From the NCBI GenBank assembly GCA_025056455.1, contig JANWVY010000001.1:186001-250000 (forward strand): a stretch of DNA of 64,000 nt. The letters are read 5' to 3'. The notes beneath the pieces are model-generated. The model ran no database searches. It saw only the letters and a program-made list of their open reading frames with translations, and was not told the origin of the DNA. Of the stretch, positions 1 through 9,200 are shown in pieces. The DNA comes from Bryobacteraceae bacterium (GTDB taxonomy: Bacteria > Acidobacteriota > Terriglobia > Bryobacterales > Bryobacteraceae). Both the position numbers and the translations under genes were made by a program. Each line of letters opens with the position of its first letter. The stretch's first letter is position 1.

Positions 1-318
1 CACGGGGCGGTGACCTACGGCGAAGATGTGTTTCAAGCGTTTTTCCGCATGGAGACTGTGGAGCACTTTGCTCGGATTGCGCTCGTAGCGGAGTTGCTTG
101 GGGGACCCAAGCTGCTGCCGCGGCAGGAAGTGGACAAGTTGTTCGATTCGAGGACCCGCTACGGGGTGCGTGCGAATGTGGGTGCTGAGCCGGGTTGTCC
201 CCTGGTGGCAGAAGACCTGCCCTCGGGCGGTTCGAGCGGAGAACGGTTTACGGTCACTCGAGAAGAGTTGATCGCGCTTGTCGATGAAGCCCTGCGCTCG
301 CGTGGCGTGAGTGTGTAA
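1..318 (+). CDS. Class II aldolase (fuculose/rhamnulose-1-phosphate aldolase-like), C-terminal part
   Basis: The gene runs in from before the window; only 105 codons remain. The reading frame opens with HGAVTYG, which matches the NHG-type segment of class II aldolases that carries the third zinc-ligand His (His155 in E. coli FucA). The family cleaves fuculose- or rhamnulose-1-phosphate to dihydroxyacetone phosphate and lactaldehyde. It sits 164 bases before four microcompartment shell genes, which fits the Planctomycetes/Verrucomicrobia/Solibacter-type compartments that handle lactaldehyde from fucose and rhamnose. After the fold there is a Gly/Ser/Pro-rich linker (about bases 181-243) and then a short amphipathic helix-like tail (bases 247-315) that could be an encapsulation peptide. 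The family call is solid, the sugar is inferred, and the start lies outside the window. Confidence 0.8.
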   Translation, partial: HGAVTYGEDVFQAFFRMETVEHFARIALVAELLGGPKLLPRQEVDKLFDSRTRYGVRANVGAEPGCPLVAEDLPSGGSSGERFTVTREELIALVDEALRSRGVSV

Positions 319-343
319 CAGGAAAGGGAGTAGGTCGCTGGGA

Positions 344-439
344 TGGCCGGATGGCGACTCCTTGGCTGGAGCTGAGCTTGATGGGATTTGCCGGCCACCG
401 CGGCTTGAGCTGGCGGTTGAGCGCTAGCGCTGGCCAGCG
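344..439. promoter_or_regulatory. Structured spacer between aldolase and shell genes
   Basis: The 164-base spacer holds an inverted repeat TGGCCGG (344-350) / CCGGCCA (391-397) and two overlapping perfect 12-base palindromes, AGCGCTAGCGCT (420-431) and CGCTGGCCAGCG (428-439). A GGAGG ribosome site follows just before the ATG at 483. The structure could set the enzyme-to-shell ratio at RNA level or act as an operator; which one cannot be told from sequence alone. Confidence 0.35.
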
Positions 440-482
440 AAGAGGTCTAGGATAAAGATCTGAAACATGGTTTGGAGGACTG

Positions 483-767
483 ATGGGTGAAGCGTTAGGA
501 ATGATTGAAACTCGCGGACTGGTGGCCATGATTGAAGCAGCCGACGCCATGGTGAAGGCAGCCAAAGTCACCTTGGTGGGTTGGGAAAAAATCGGTTCCG
601 GGTACGTGACGGCCCTCGTTCGCGGGGATGTCGCCGCCGTTCGCGCTGCCACGGACGCGGGCGCGGCAGCTGCTCGGCGGGTGGGAGAACTGATTTCGGT
701 TCATGTCATTCCGCGTCCCCATCCAAGCCTGGAAGACGTCTTGCCCATTGGGAAAAGCGCAAAGTAA
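483..767 (+). CDS. Bacterial microcompartment hexameric shell protein (BMC-H, PduA/EutM-like)
   Basis: A 94-residue single BMC domain. It starts [22 protein letters not shown], the usual N-terminus of PduA/EutM, and has the pore-loop segment KIGSGYVT and the [15 protein letters not shown] helix at residues 39-62. Such proteins form the hexameric tiles of the compartment facets, and the pore at the sixfold axis passes small metabolites. The length is typical. A GGAGG ribosome site precedes the ATG. The stop codon directly abuts the start of the first pentamer gene at 768, so the shell genes are co-transcribed and probably translationally coupled. Confidence 0.96.
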   Translation: MGEALGMIETRGLVAMIEAADAMVKAAKVTLVGWEKIGSGYVTALVRGDVAAVRAATDAGAAAARRVGELISVHVIPRPHPSLEDVLPIGKSAK

Positions 768-1064
768 ATGATTCTCGCCCGAGTCGTGGGCACCGTGGTG
801 GCCACGCGAAAAGATCCCCGGCTAGAAGGCAAAAAGCTTCTCATTCTCAAGCCGGTTACGCCCGAAGGTAAGGACGAAGCCGGTTACCTCGTGGCGGTGG
901 ACACGGTCAGCGCAGGCTTTCGGGAAACTGTCCTTGCAGTTTCGGGCAGTTCCGCCCGCATGGCCGAGGGTTGTCAGAACCGGCCCGTTGATACTGCCAT
1001 CATCGGCATCGTCGACTCGGTTTCGCTCGACGAGCCCCGAAAAAACGACAAAAAGAGCGCGTAA
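768..1064 (+). CDS. Microcompartment pentameric vertex protein (BMC-P, EutN/CcmL-like), copy 1
   Basis: A 98-residue EutN/CcmL domain: MILARVVGTVVATRKDP at the start, an EGKKLLILKPVTPEG strand pair, a GSSARMAEG loop, and the family ending VDTAIIGIVDSVSL. These proteins form the pentamers that close the compartment vertices. The start directly abuts the BMC-H stop, and the TAA stop shares one base (TAATG) with the next gene. It is the first of three tandem paralogues; of the three it keeps the most standard SSAR-type loop. Confidence 0.94.
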   Translation: MILARVVGTVVATRKDPRLEGKKLLILKPVTPEGKDEAGYLVAVDTVSAGFRETVLAVSGSSARMAEGCQNRPVDTAIIGIVDSVSLDEPRKNDKKSA

Positions 1065-1351
1065 TGTTTTTGGCGCGTGTCATCGGAAGAGTGTGGTCAA
1101 CGGCGAAAGATCCGAAGCTTGAGGGCCATCGGTTGTTGATCGTTCAGCCGCTGACGCCTGAAGGGAAACAAACGGGGAAGCGGATCGTGGTGGCGGATTC
1201 GGTAGGAGCTGGCGCTGGTGAACTCGTGTATTGTTGCCGCGGTCGGGAGTCGAGTTTTCCGTTCTTGCCGCAGGAAGTTCCCACCGACGCCACGATTGTA
1301 GGCATTGTGGACGAGCTCCACGTCGACCGCACAAAGAACGAGCGATGTTAA
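1064..1351 (+). CDS. Microcompartment pentameric vertex protein (BMC-P, EutN/CcmL-like), copy 2
   Basis: A 95-residue EutN/CcmL paralogue (MFLARVIGRVWSTAKDP at the start, TDATIVGIVDELHV near the end). The loop that normally reads like SSAR followed by acidic residues is here SSFPFLPQEVPTDAT, so the loop is clearly different and two adjacent Cys (YCC) precede it. This suggests a specialised vertex paralogue rather than a simple duplicate. The start overlaps the previous stop by one base and the stop overlaps the next start by seven bases, so it is part of the same coupled unit. Confidence 0.93.
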   Translation: MFLARVIGRVWSTAKDPKLEGHRLLIVQPLTPEGKQTGKRIVVADSVGAGAGELVYCCRGRESSFPFLPQEVPTDATIVGIVDELHVDRTKNERC

Positions 1352-1623
1352 TTGCGCGGGTCATTGGAGAGGTCGTTTCGACACAGCGGCACGCTAGTCA
1401 TAACGGCCAAAAGACGCTACTGGTTCAACCGTTGAATTTAGATGGTACGGACCGCGGCGAGGCCGTTGTGGCCATGGATGCAGTGGATGCAGGCGTGGGG
1501 GACCGGGTGCTTCTGGTCACCGAGGGATTTTCCGCCATGACCAGCGTCGAACGGCCGAATTCGCCCATTGATATGGCCGTGGTTGGGGTTATCGACCACA
1601 TCGAATTACTTGAGCAGGTATAA
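1345..1623 (+). CDS. Microcompartment pentameric vertex protein (BMC-P, EutN/CcmL-like), copy 3
   Basis: A 92-residue EutN/CcmL domain. The frame is open upstream to 1231, but the ATG at 1345 gives the canonical N-terminus MLIARVIGEVVSTQ, so I place the start there; it overlaps the previous gene by seven bases. The conserved ending reads PIDMAVVGVIDHIEL. Three divergent BMC-P genes in a row are known from Planctomycetes-type compartments. This is the last gene of the operon: the next gene is convergent and ends 30 bases away. Confidence 0.93.
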   Translation: MLIARVIGEVVSTQRHASHNGQKTLLVQPLNLDGTDRGEAVVAMDAVDAGVGDRVLLVTEGFSAMTSVERPNSPIDMAVVGVIDHIELLEQV

Positions 1624-1648
1624 GGCGAGAACGGCACACCGGAGTCTA

Positions 1649-1662
1649 GGCCGTTATCGGCC
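1649..1662. terminator. Small stem-loop between convergent shell operon and ceramidase-like gene
   Basis: GGCCG (1649-1653), TTAT loop, CGGCC (1658-1662) gives a five-base-pair hairpin over the stop codon of the minus-strand gene. A T5 run follows only after about a dozen bases, so it is a weak terminator candidate for the shell operon. Confidence 0.25.
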
Positions 1663-2982
1663 GGTTTGGAGGATTTTTAAACCGATGCGGCGGAGAACTG
1701 TGCGGATGGACTGGAAGATGGTTTCCTCAACATCTTCTGTCAAGGGACCGGGAAGCCCGTAGTAGATCATGCTATCCGCCCCCTCGTAGCCACCCTCCCG
1801 CACAATCGTGCGGGTTGGGATATAACACATGACATCGTTCGAGTATCCGGCCACAATGAGATCCGCAGGCGCAAACTCTCGCTTGGCTCGCAGGCCATAA
1901 CCAGCCACCACTTCTCCGCCCAGGGCTAGGATCGTAAAGTCCTTGCCAAGGCGGATTGCCTGCACAGGATAGGAGATGCGGTGCAGAGGACGCCGCTCGT
2001 CATAGGCGCGAAGCATCGCCCGGGCGCGCGAGGCCAGGTAACGGTTTTCAGATTTGGCTTCTTGTTCGAACTGCTCGCGCGAGTGCGGCTGAAAGGCGAG
2101 ATCAATGGTCTGCCAGGCTGAGCGGAGACTAGGCTTGATGGGTTTCATCGGGCCAGCCAGCTGGCGCAAGACCTCCGCGGCGAGGGTCCGGCCATGGCGT
2201 TCAGCGTCCGCAAGCGTGCCGCGTGGCGACGGGTTGGCATCGCCCCCGCACAACATTAGGAAAAGAGCGGTAACGCCGGGTTGCGCAGCTTCCACTTCGG
2301 TTTGCGCATAGCCCGCGTAATCGCCGTTGATCTGCACATAGTCAGCCAGCAGCGTCGTATTGTGACAGGCATATCCGAAGAGTACGGCTTTGAGTTTCCC
2401 GTCGGGTGTCCGTACTGCCAAAACCGGCACGTCGTGGTCCACCGGGCCTGGGGGAAATTTGGTCCGGCGATTCATGGCAAACCCGACCTGGCCGTGAGCA
2501 ACGCTGAGGCGCGCAGGGGAAAGATCCGCGATCGCCGCGCCGATCACGGTCACAAGGTTTTCGACCAGACGGCTCGCGTAGCGGTCAACAGCCGCCTGTT
2601 GTTCCGGAGTGAGGAAGTACATGGTCATCAGGTTGGCCTTCACCACTGGACCAGAATGGGTGTGGGAGGAGTTCAACAGAAGCCGCGAGCGCGGCAAGCC
2701 GTATTGCTGGGCGACGCGCGCGGCCACCGTCTCGGAGATGTTGCGCGAGAGTCCAATGAGGTCGGTGGTGACAATCACGGCTTTTCCGCGCGAGCCATCC
2801 TCGACGGCGAGAGCTTTGGCCCATAACCGGGTGGCCACGCCCTCGCTAGGCCGGTTCCGCGCCGCAAATCCCGCCATCCAAATGGGCTCACCGGGAGTGA
2901 TATCGACGCGCGCGCTGCCGGCGCGAAAATCACCTCCCCACGTAAAGCCGAGCGGCAACCAAACCACAAAGAACCACACCAT
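1654..2982 (-). CDS. Neutral/alkaline non-lysosomal ceramidase-like secreted hydrolase
   Basis: 442 residues. A short hydrophobic N-terminus (MVWFFVVWLPLGFTWG) looks like a signal peptide. Then follow GSARVDITPGEPIWMAGFAAR, the typical first block of the neutral ceramidase family, and NSSHTHSGP near residue 107, whose His residues belong to the zinc site. Authentic neutral ceramidases hydrolyse the amide bond of ceramide and are about 650 residues or more. This shorter bacterial relative lacks the C-terminal Ig-like domain, so the lipid substrate is not certain. It is divergent from a TonB-dependent receptor with only 34 bases between the two starts, so they must share a regulatory region. 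Confidence 0.82.
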   Translation of the reverse strand: MVWFFVVWLPLGFTWGGDFRAGSARVDITPGEPIWMAGFAARNRPSEGVATRLWAKALAVEDGSRGKAVIVTTDLIGLSRNISETVAARVAQQYGLPRSRLLLNSSHTHSGPVVKANLMTMYFLTPEQQAAVDRYASRLVENLVTVIGAAIADLSPARLSVAHGQVGFAMNRRTKFPPGPVDHDVPVLAVRTPDGKLKAVLFGYACHNTTLLADYVQINGDYAGYAQTEVEAAQPGVTALFLMLCGGDANPSPRGTLADAERHGRTLAAEVLRQLAGPMKPIKPSLRSAWQTIDLAFQPHSREQFEQEAKSENRYLASRARAMLRAYDERRPLHRISYPVQAIRLGKDFTILALGGEVVAGYGLRAKREFAPADLIVAGYSNDVMCYIPTRTIVREGGYEGADSMIYYGLPGPLTEDVEETIFQSIRTVLRRIGLKILQTGR

Positions 2983-3016
2983 GATCTATGACATCATATT
3001 GCAGTAAGGTGAATCG

Positions 3017-4387
3017 ATGATTTTCCAGGTTTTGATCACGGCAGGCCTTGTAGCCCCGTTTCTCTTTGCGCAATCACAAAGTAATTCCGGCGATATTAAA
3101 GGCTCGGTGGTAGACCCAAGCGGCGGGGCTATCGCGACAGCGAAGGTGACTTTGAGCGATCCCGATCGGGGGATTAGCCGGACGACGGAGAGCACAAGCG
3201 ACGGCGCGTTTGTTTTCGGTTTGGTGCCGCCAGGTCGCTACCGGCTCCGCGTGGAGGCCTCGGGCTTCACGCCGAAGGTGTTGGAAGGGGTAGAGGTGCG
3301 CGTTGGCGATACGGTTTCGCTGGTAGTTCAAATGGTGGTCAGCGCGGTGACCACAGAGATCCAAGTGCAAGCGCAAGCGGAAGTGGTGGAAGTTGAGAGA
3401 ATCCAGCAAGCGAACACGATCGAGCAAGAGCGCATTCGCAACCTTCCAATCAACCGGCGGAATTATCTCGACTTTGCGCTGCTTGCTCCAGGGGTTGTGG
3501 AGACAACCTCCCTGGTCGACGACACGAGCTTCCGTCCCATCCAGACGCCGAATTCGGGTTTGAGTTTTGGGGGTAGCAATGGGCGCGGGAACGGTTTCTA
3601 TATCGATGGCGTTGAGAATTACAACGGCTCGGGAGGGGTACGGCCTTCGGTCACCCAGGAGATGGCGCAAGAGTTCCAGATCAACCGCAACAGTTTCTCC
3701 GCGGAGTTTGGCAATGCAGCAGGCGGCGTGGTCAACATCATCACGAAGTCAGGGACCAATGAGCTTCACGGGAATCTATTTGGTTTCCTCCGCCATCGCG
3801 ACATCCAGGCACGCAATTACTTCGACCCGGGCAAAAGCGCCTTCACGCGCCTTCAGGCGGGGGCCACGTTGGGCGGCGCCATCAAGAAAGACAAGACATT
3901 TTTCTTTTTCGGATTTGAGCGGCTGGACCGCCAGGAGACCAATTTTGTCCCTATTCTGCAAGACCGCTCGGTGTTTAACCGGCTGACGCCCGGTCAACAA
4001 CAGCTCGTAGATTTCTTCAACGCCTCGGGCAACCCGCTGCTGGTGGGTCTAGCGCGCCAAGCGCAGCAACTTCTGGTTCCGGGCAACAACCCAGCTGTCG
4101 TGCGGCTGTTTAACGAAAATAGCGGCGTCTTTCCGTTTGCGGAGGACTTGACGACAGTCGGCCTGCGGATCGATCACCGGTTTAATGATCGCCATTCGCT
4201 GTTTTTCCGCAGCAACTACACGGATAACTTCCAACAGAATTCCGCCTTTGGCGCGCTTGATGCTTACAACCGCGGACGGGCGATCGACCAAAGTGATGCC
4301 ACGGTGATGATCGCCGACACGTTTGTGATCAGCCCGTCCTGGTTTATGGATACGCGCCTCATGTTCAACTACAACCCCCTGGCGTGA
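3017..4387 (+). CDS. TonB-dependent receptor, Oar-like, N-terminal part (frame broken)
   Basis: 456 residues: signal peptide (MIFQVLITAGLVAPFLFAQ), a carboxypeptidase-regulatory-like beta-sandwich (GDIKGSVVDPSGGAIATAKV... at about residues 25-105), then a plug domain with NLPINRRNYLDFALLAPGV and the beginning of the barrel. Oar-like receptors of Acidobacteriota are about 1000-1150 residues and are thought to import oligosaccharides or peptides across the outer membrane. The frame ends at a TGA inside barrel sequence, and the next frame continues the same protein from 4384. One extra C in the C5 run at 4375-4379 would restore NYNPPGVIPTD and one protein of about 1040 residues. Ribosome site AAGG precedes the ATG. 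Confidence 0.85.
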   Translation: MIFQVLITAGLVAPFLFAQSQSNSGDIKGSVVDPSGGAIATAKVTLSDPDRGISRTTESTSDGAFVFGLVPPGRYRLRVEASGFTPKVLEGVEVRVGDTVSLVVQMVVSAVTTEIQVQAQAEVVEVERIQQANTIEQERIRNLPINRRNYLDFALLAPGVVETTSLVDDTSFRPIQTPNSGLSFGGSNGRGNGFYIDGVENYNGSGGVRPSVTQEMAQEFQINRNSFSAEFGNAAGGVVNIITKSGTNELHGNLFGFLRHRDIQARNYFDPGKSAFTRLQAGATLGGAIKKDKTFFFFGFERLDRQETNFVPILQDRSVFNRLTPGQQQLVDFFNASGNPLLVGLARQAQQLLVPGNNPAVVRLFNENSGVFPFAEDLTTVGLRIDHRFNDRHSLFFRSNYTDNFQQNSAFGALDAYNRGRAIDQSDATVMIADTFVISPSWFMDTRLMFNYNPLA

Positions 4388-6144
4388 TCCCCACGGACAG
4401 AAACGGTCCCGAGCTCAATATTGTTGGTTTTGGCCTGTTTGGCCGGCAAATCTTTTTGCCTTATGACGGCCGTGAGCGGCATTATCAAGTGCTGCAGAAT
4501 TTTAGCCATGTGGCGGGCCGGCATAGCTGGAAGTTCGGCTATGACTTGAATCCCGTGCGCACATCCTTCATTTCGGAAACCTTCTTTGGCGGCCGGTTCA
4601 GCTTCGGGGAAGCGGTCCCGCTGGTCAATGCGCTCGTGGCGGTCACTGGCGATCCTGCGCTGCCAACGACGCTCACCACGTTCTTGACGGCGGCCGGACA
4701 GCAGCGCTTGATTCCGAATCTCACGCAGCCGCTTAGCGCGTTACAGGCCTATAGCTTAGGGCTGCCCACGTTCTTTCAGATGGGAACTGGCAACCCGAAT
4801 TACATCAATTTCATCAAGCGCCTGCACTTCTACGCCCAGGATTCCTGGCGTGTGCGCAATGATCTCACACTGAATCTCGGCGTGCGCTACGAGAATGAAT
4901 TTCACAATCCCATCATTCCGCCCGACCGCAACAATGTGGGGCCACGTGTGGGTTTCGCTTGGTCTCCTGGCAAGACGGCGCGCATGGTCATCCGGGGCGG
5001 TTATGGGTTGTACTATTCTCAGATCACTTCCAACGTGGCCGGGACGGCAGACCCGCTGTCGGGGCGGTTCATCAATCAGGTATTTGTTCCTTTGAGCGGC
5101 GTACCAGGCATCAACAATGTGCAGACCGGGCGGCCGCTTACTTCTGCCGATGTCTATCAGACTTTATTGCGGCAGGGCGTGATTGGAAGCCGGCCCATCC
5201 GCGAGTCCGACTTAGCACAGTTTGGATTGCGCATCGGGCCCGGCCTCCCGCTCTCGGTGATCTTTGGCGTAGACAAGGATCTTGAGAACCCGTGGGCCCA
5301 TCAGGCCAGTTTGGAAATCGAGCGAGCCGTGGGCGACTTTGCCGTTTCCATCGCCTACAATTTCAACCGGACAGCGCACATTGCCCGGGTGTTGGGAAGA
5401 AATGTGCGCTACACGGGAGAGCGCTTGCCCGATGGCCGGCCCATGTTTGCGCGGATTGACCCGCTGATTCTTCAACGCAACGTATTTGAATCGAGCGCCA
5501 ACTCCTTCTACCATGCGGGCATTCTTCAAGTCACACGCCGCTATCGCCGCGGCTTTACCCTGAACGCTCACTACACGTTCAGCAAAGCGATTGACGAATC
5601 CACGGACTTCAACTCGGACTACTCCCCCAACGACCAGTTGAATGCCCGAGCCGAGCGCGCCCTGTCGGCCTTTCACCAGCAACACCGGTTTGTGGCCAAC
5701 GCCGTGTATGCTTCTCAGGCCAAGAATTCGCTCCTGAAGAACTGGAACGTCGCGCCGATTATCATTGCGAATTCCTGGCGGCCATTCAATCTTTTGACCG
5801 GTGTGGATCTTCCCGTTGGCGGCGATGGCTACGTCAACACGAAGCGGCCAGCGCACCTCGGCCGCAACATGGGGCGCGGCCCAAATTTCTTCACTGTTGA
5901 TCTGCGACTTTCGCGTCGCTTTGCGCTTGGTTCAGAGCGCACCAACCTTGAGTTCATCGGCGAAGGCTTCAACCTTTTGAACCGCACGAATTTCCGTACA
6001 GTGAATAACACCGTGGGAGATGTACCGATCTCGGCCTTGCCGAACCCCATTGTGCCAAACCGTTCCAGCGCTACGACGCCGCTTGCTTACACCTCGGCCC
6101 TGAATCCGCGGCAATTCCAGTTCGCCTTAAAAATCAACTTTTAG
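4384..6144 (+). CDS. TonB-dependent receptor, Oar-like, C-terminal barrel part (frame broken)
   Basis: 586 residues with no signal peptide and no plug; it begins in mid-barrel (a GTG reading IPTDRNGPELNIVGFG) and runs to a typical Oar ending (NPRQFQFALKINF, aromatic last residue). Barrel strands such as LHFYAQDSWRVRNDLTLNLGVRYE and the GFTLNAHYTFSKAIDES block are family hallmarks. It is the continuation of the gene at 3017, displaced by one base. The four-base overlap GTGA at 4384-4387 imitates translational coupling but is more simply a frameshift. It should be read as one gene at 3017-6144 if the frameshift is a sequencing error. Confidence 0.85.
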   Translation: MIPTDRNGPELNIVGFGLFGRQIFLPYDGRERHYQVLQNFSHVAGRHSWKFGYDLNPVRTSFISETFFGGRFSFGEAVPLVNALVAVTGDPALPTTLTTFLTAAGQQRLIPNLTQPLSALQAYSLGLPTFFQMGTGNPNYINFIKRLHFYAQDSWRVRNDLTLNLGVRYENEFHNPIIPPDRNNVGPRVGFAWSPGKTARMVIRGGYGLYYSQITSNVAGTADPLSGRFINQVFVPLSGVPGINNVQTGRPLTSADVYQTLLRQGVIGSRPIRESDLAQFGLRIGPGLPLSVIFGVDKDLENPWAHQASLEIERAVGDFAVSIAYNFNRTAHIARVLGRNVRYTGERLPDGRPMFARIDPLILQRNVFESSANSFYHAGILQVTRRYRRGFTLNAHYTFSKAIDESTDFNSDYSPNDQLNARAERALSAFHQQHRFVANAVYASQAKNSLLKNWNVAPIIIANSWRPFNLLTGVDLPVGGDGYVNTKRPAHLGRNMGRGPNFFTVDLRLSRRFALGSERTNLEFIGEGFNLLNRTNFRTVNNTVGDVPISALPNPIVPNRSSATTPLAYTSALNPRQFQFALKINF

Positions 6145-6249
6145 GGCGATGCCAGTGGGGGCGATGACGCCCGTGTCACGGTTGCCCTCCCACGGCCAAT
6201 CGGGGAGTCCAGCCATGGCAGCAGGCGCCCGAGCCGCCAGCGGGGCCGG

Positions 6250-9200
6250 CTAGACCGCGGGGGTCGGGGTTTCGGTGGTTGGCGCCGGGCCAGCAGAGCC
6301 CGCAAACCCGCGTTCTGATTTTCTCCGCTTCACAAGCAGACAAAGCGCCGGCAAGGCTAGGAAGGTGAGAAACAAAGTGGAGACGAGGCCTCCAACGACG
6401 ACCGTTGCCAGGGGACGCTGGACATCGGAACCGATGCCTGTCGCGCGAGCCGCGGGCACCATGCCCAGCATGGCCACGACAATCATCATCAAAACGGGGC
6501 GGAGCTGAGAGAGTGCACCTTGCAGGACAGCATCCTGTGTGGTGACGCCGTTCAGGCGCAGTCTCCGGTTAATTTCCGCAACCACCAGCACGCCGCTCAT
6601 CACCGCCACCCCGAAGAGGCTCACAAAACCGACCGCGGCCGAAACGCTAAGATTAATCTGGCGAAACCACAGGAACAAGAAACCGCCAACGAGGGAAAAA
6701 GGTACATTGAGCAACACAATTCCCGCGTCTTTGGTGCTTCCAAAAGTGAAGAACAGCCACATGAAGATGATGGCGATGGTTAGCGGCATGACCAAGCTGA
6801 GGCGGCGTTTGGCGCGCATCAGGTTGTCGAACATTCCCCCCCATTCCACGCGGTAGCCCTCGGGAAGTTTGATTCGCGCCGCAAACTGTCTTTGCGCTTC
6901 CGCAGCGAAGCCGCCCTGATCGCGGCCGCGGATATTCGTGCGCACGGCGATTTGCCGGCGGTTCTCGCGGCGTGCGATGATGCTTTGCCCGTTGACGACT
7001 TCGATGTGAGCAAGCTGCGAGAGCGGGATGCGAGCTCCAGCGCGCGTAGGAACAAGCATCGCTCCAATGACGTTGGGATCGCCTCGATATTCGGGTAGGA
7101 AACGCACGGTGAGGTCGAAACGGCGTTCTCCTTCGAAAATACTGGACACGACGCGCCCGCCAATGGCGAGCTCAATCTGGTCCTGCACGTCGCGGACTCG
7201 AACCCCGTAGCGCGCCATCTTCTCGCGGTCTAGGCGGATGGTAAGCTGGGGTTGCTCAGCTTCTTGCTCGATGGCCGTGTCGGCTGCGCCTGGAATGGAG
7301 CGCACGATTTGCAAGGTCTCCTCAGCGAGGCGGCGCAACACTTTGAGATCCGGACCAATCAGAATCACGGCCAAATCGGCCGAGGATCCTGTTACGACTT
7401 CGGTGACGGTATCAATGATGGGCTGAGTGATATTGAAATTGGCGCCAGGAATGACTTCGGGCAACAGCCGCGAGAGGTCATTGACAAGATCTGCCTTCTT
7501 GCGGCCAGGCGGCCACTGATCATAAGGTTTGAGAGTTACTAGTAACTCGATACGGTTCGGTCCGAAGGGATCCGTGCCAGCATCGTTGCGTCCGGATTGC
7601 GAAGCCACGGCGCGAATCTCCGGGAACGTGCGCAGAGTCGCCCGCATTTGATCTGCGACGCGCGCCGTCTTTTGGAGGGAGGTGCCAGGCGGCAGGTTGC
7701 TGCGGATCCAAATCGTGCCCTCATCGAGGGTCGGCAAAAACTCTGTACCCAGCCTGCGGGCAACCAGGAAAGAAGCTGCAACGACCCCAACTGCGCCGAC
7801 AATCACGAACCATGGCCGGCGTAAGACAAAGCGCAGGGTGCGCTCATAGGCCCGGCTCAACCGCCCGAGCACAGGATTTTCCCACTGCCGCGCCCCGTTG
7901 CGGAACAAAAACGTTGCTAAGACAGGGACTAGCGTGAGAGCAATCAACATGGAGCCCAACAGGGCGTAACAGACCGTGAAGGCCATCGGCGTGAACAAGC
8001 GCCGTTCAACCCGCTCTAACATGAAGAGCGGGAAATAAGCCGAAATAATGATGACGAGGGAAAAGAAAAGGGGCGATTCTACCTCTAGGGCCGCATCGCG
8101 CACCGTCTTAAAAACGTTTTCTGCGCCTTTCGGCTTGCGAGCCTGAAAGGTATGCAAGACCCGCTCGACCATAATCAGCGAACCGTCGACGATGATGCCG
8201 AAATCAAGGGCCCCCAAGCTGAGCAAATTGGCTGGGATGCCAGAAAAATACATGCAGCAAAAGGCAAACAGCAGTGCGAGGGGGATGGTGATCGCCGTGA
8301 GAATCGCAGCTCGAAAACTACCTAAAAAGAGCAACAAGACGAAGACGACAATCACCAAACCTTCGAGAAGGGTCTTGCCCACGGTGTGCAGCGTGTTATT
8401 GACGAGCTCCGTCCGGTCGTAAATTACGTTGAGGCGTACGCCATCGGGAAGAGTCGCGTTCAACTCGTCAACAGCTTCGTGGACGCGAGCCAGGACCTCA
8501 CTTGGATTCTGCCCGCGCCGCATGAGCACGATGCCTTCCACACCCCCGCTCCGTTCCTGTAGTCCAAAGATCCCGGTTGGAGGCGCTGAACCGAGCGAAA
8601 CTTTTCCGAGGTCACGTACATAAACTGGCACGCCCTTGCTTTCTGTGACCACGCTATTTTCGATGTCGGCAATGGAACGTAACAAGCCAACGCCCCGGAC
8701 CGCGAGCGATTGCTCGCTGTTGTCCAGCAGTGCTCCGCCGGCGTTTTGATTGCTCTGCTCGACGGCAGAAGCCAGTTCGCTGAGGGAGATTTTGTACTTC
8801 TCCAGGGCAAAGGGATTAATCTCGATTTGGTATTGCTTGACGAGTCCGCCAAAAGGGACGACATCGGCTACGCCCGCTGCCTGAAGCAGGCGTGGATAAA
8901 CGACCCAGTCCTGAATTTCTCGCAGCTGGCGCGAATCGAGCCCTTCACCCTCCAGGCTGTAACGAAAGAGCTCGCCAATCGGTGTCGCCATGGGCGCAAG
9001 CGTCGGCGTAAGTCCTTCGGGGATTTCTGCTTCGCGCAATTTTTCGGTGACCACTTGCCGGGCAAAATAGTCGTTGGTGCCGTATTCGAAGGTGAGTTCG
9101 TTGGAGGATAACCCGAAAATAGTGCGAGAACGGCGTGAGATGACATTCGGCACGCTGTTTAAGGCGCGCTCAATAGGGATGGTGACTTGCTGCTCAACCT

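Noticed and set aside
4384-4387. GTGA overlap as translational coupling of two separate genes
   Set aside because: The second frame starts in mid-barrel without a signal peptide and has no ribosome site; a missing C in a C5 run explains it better.
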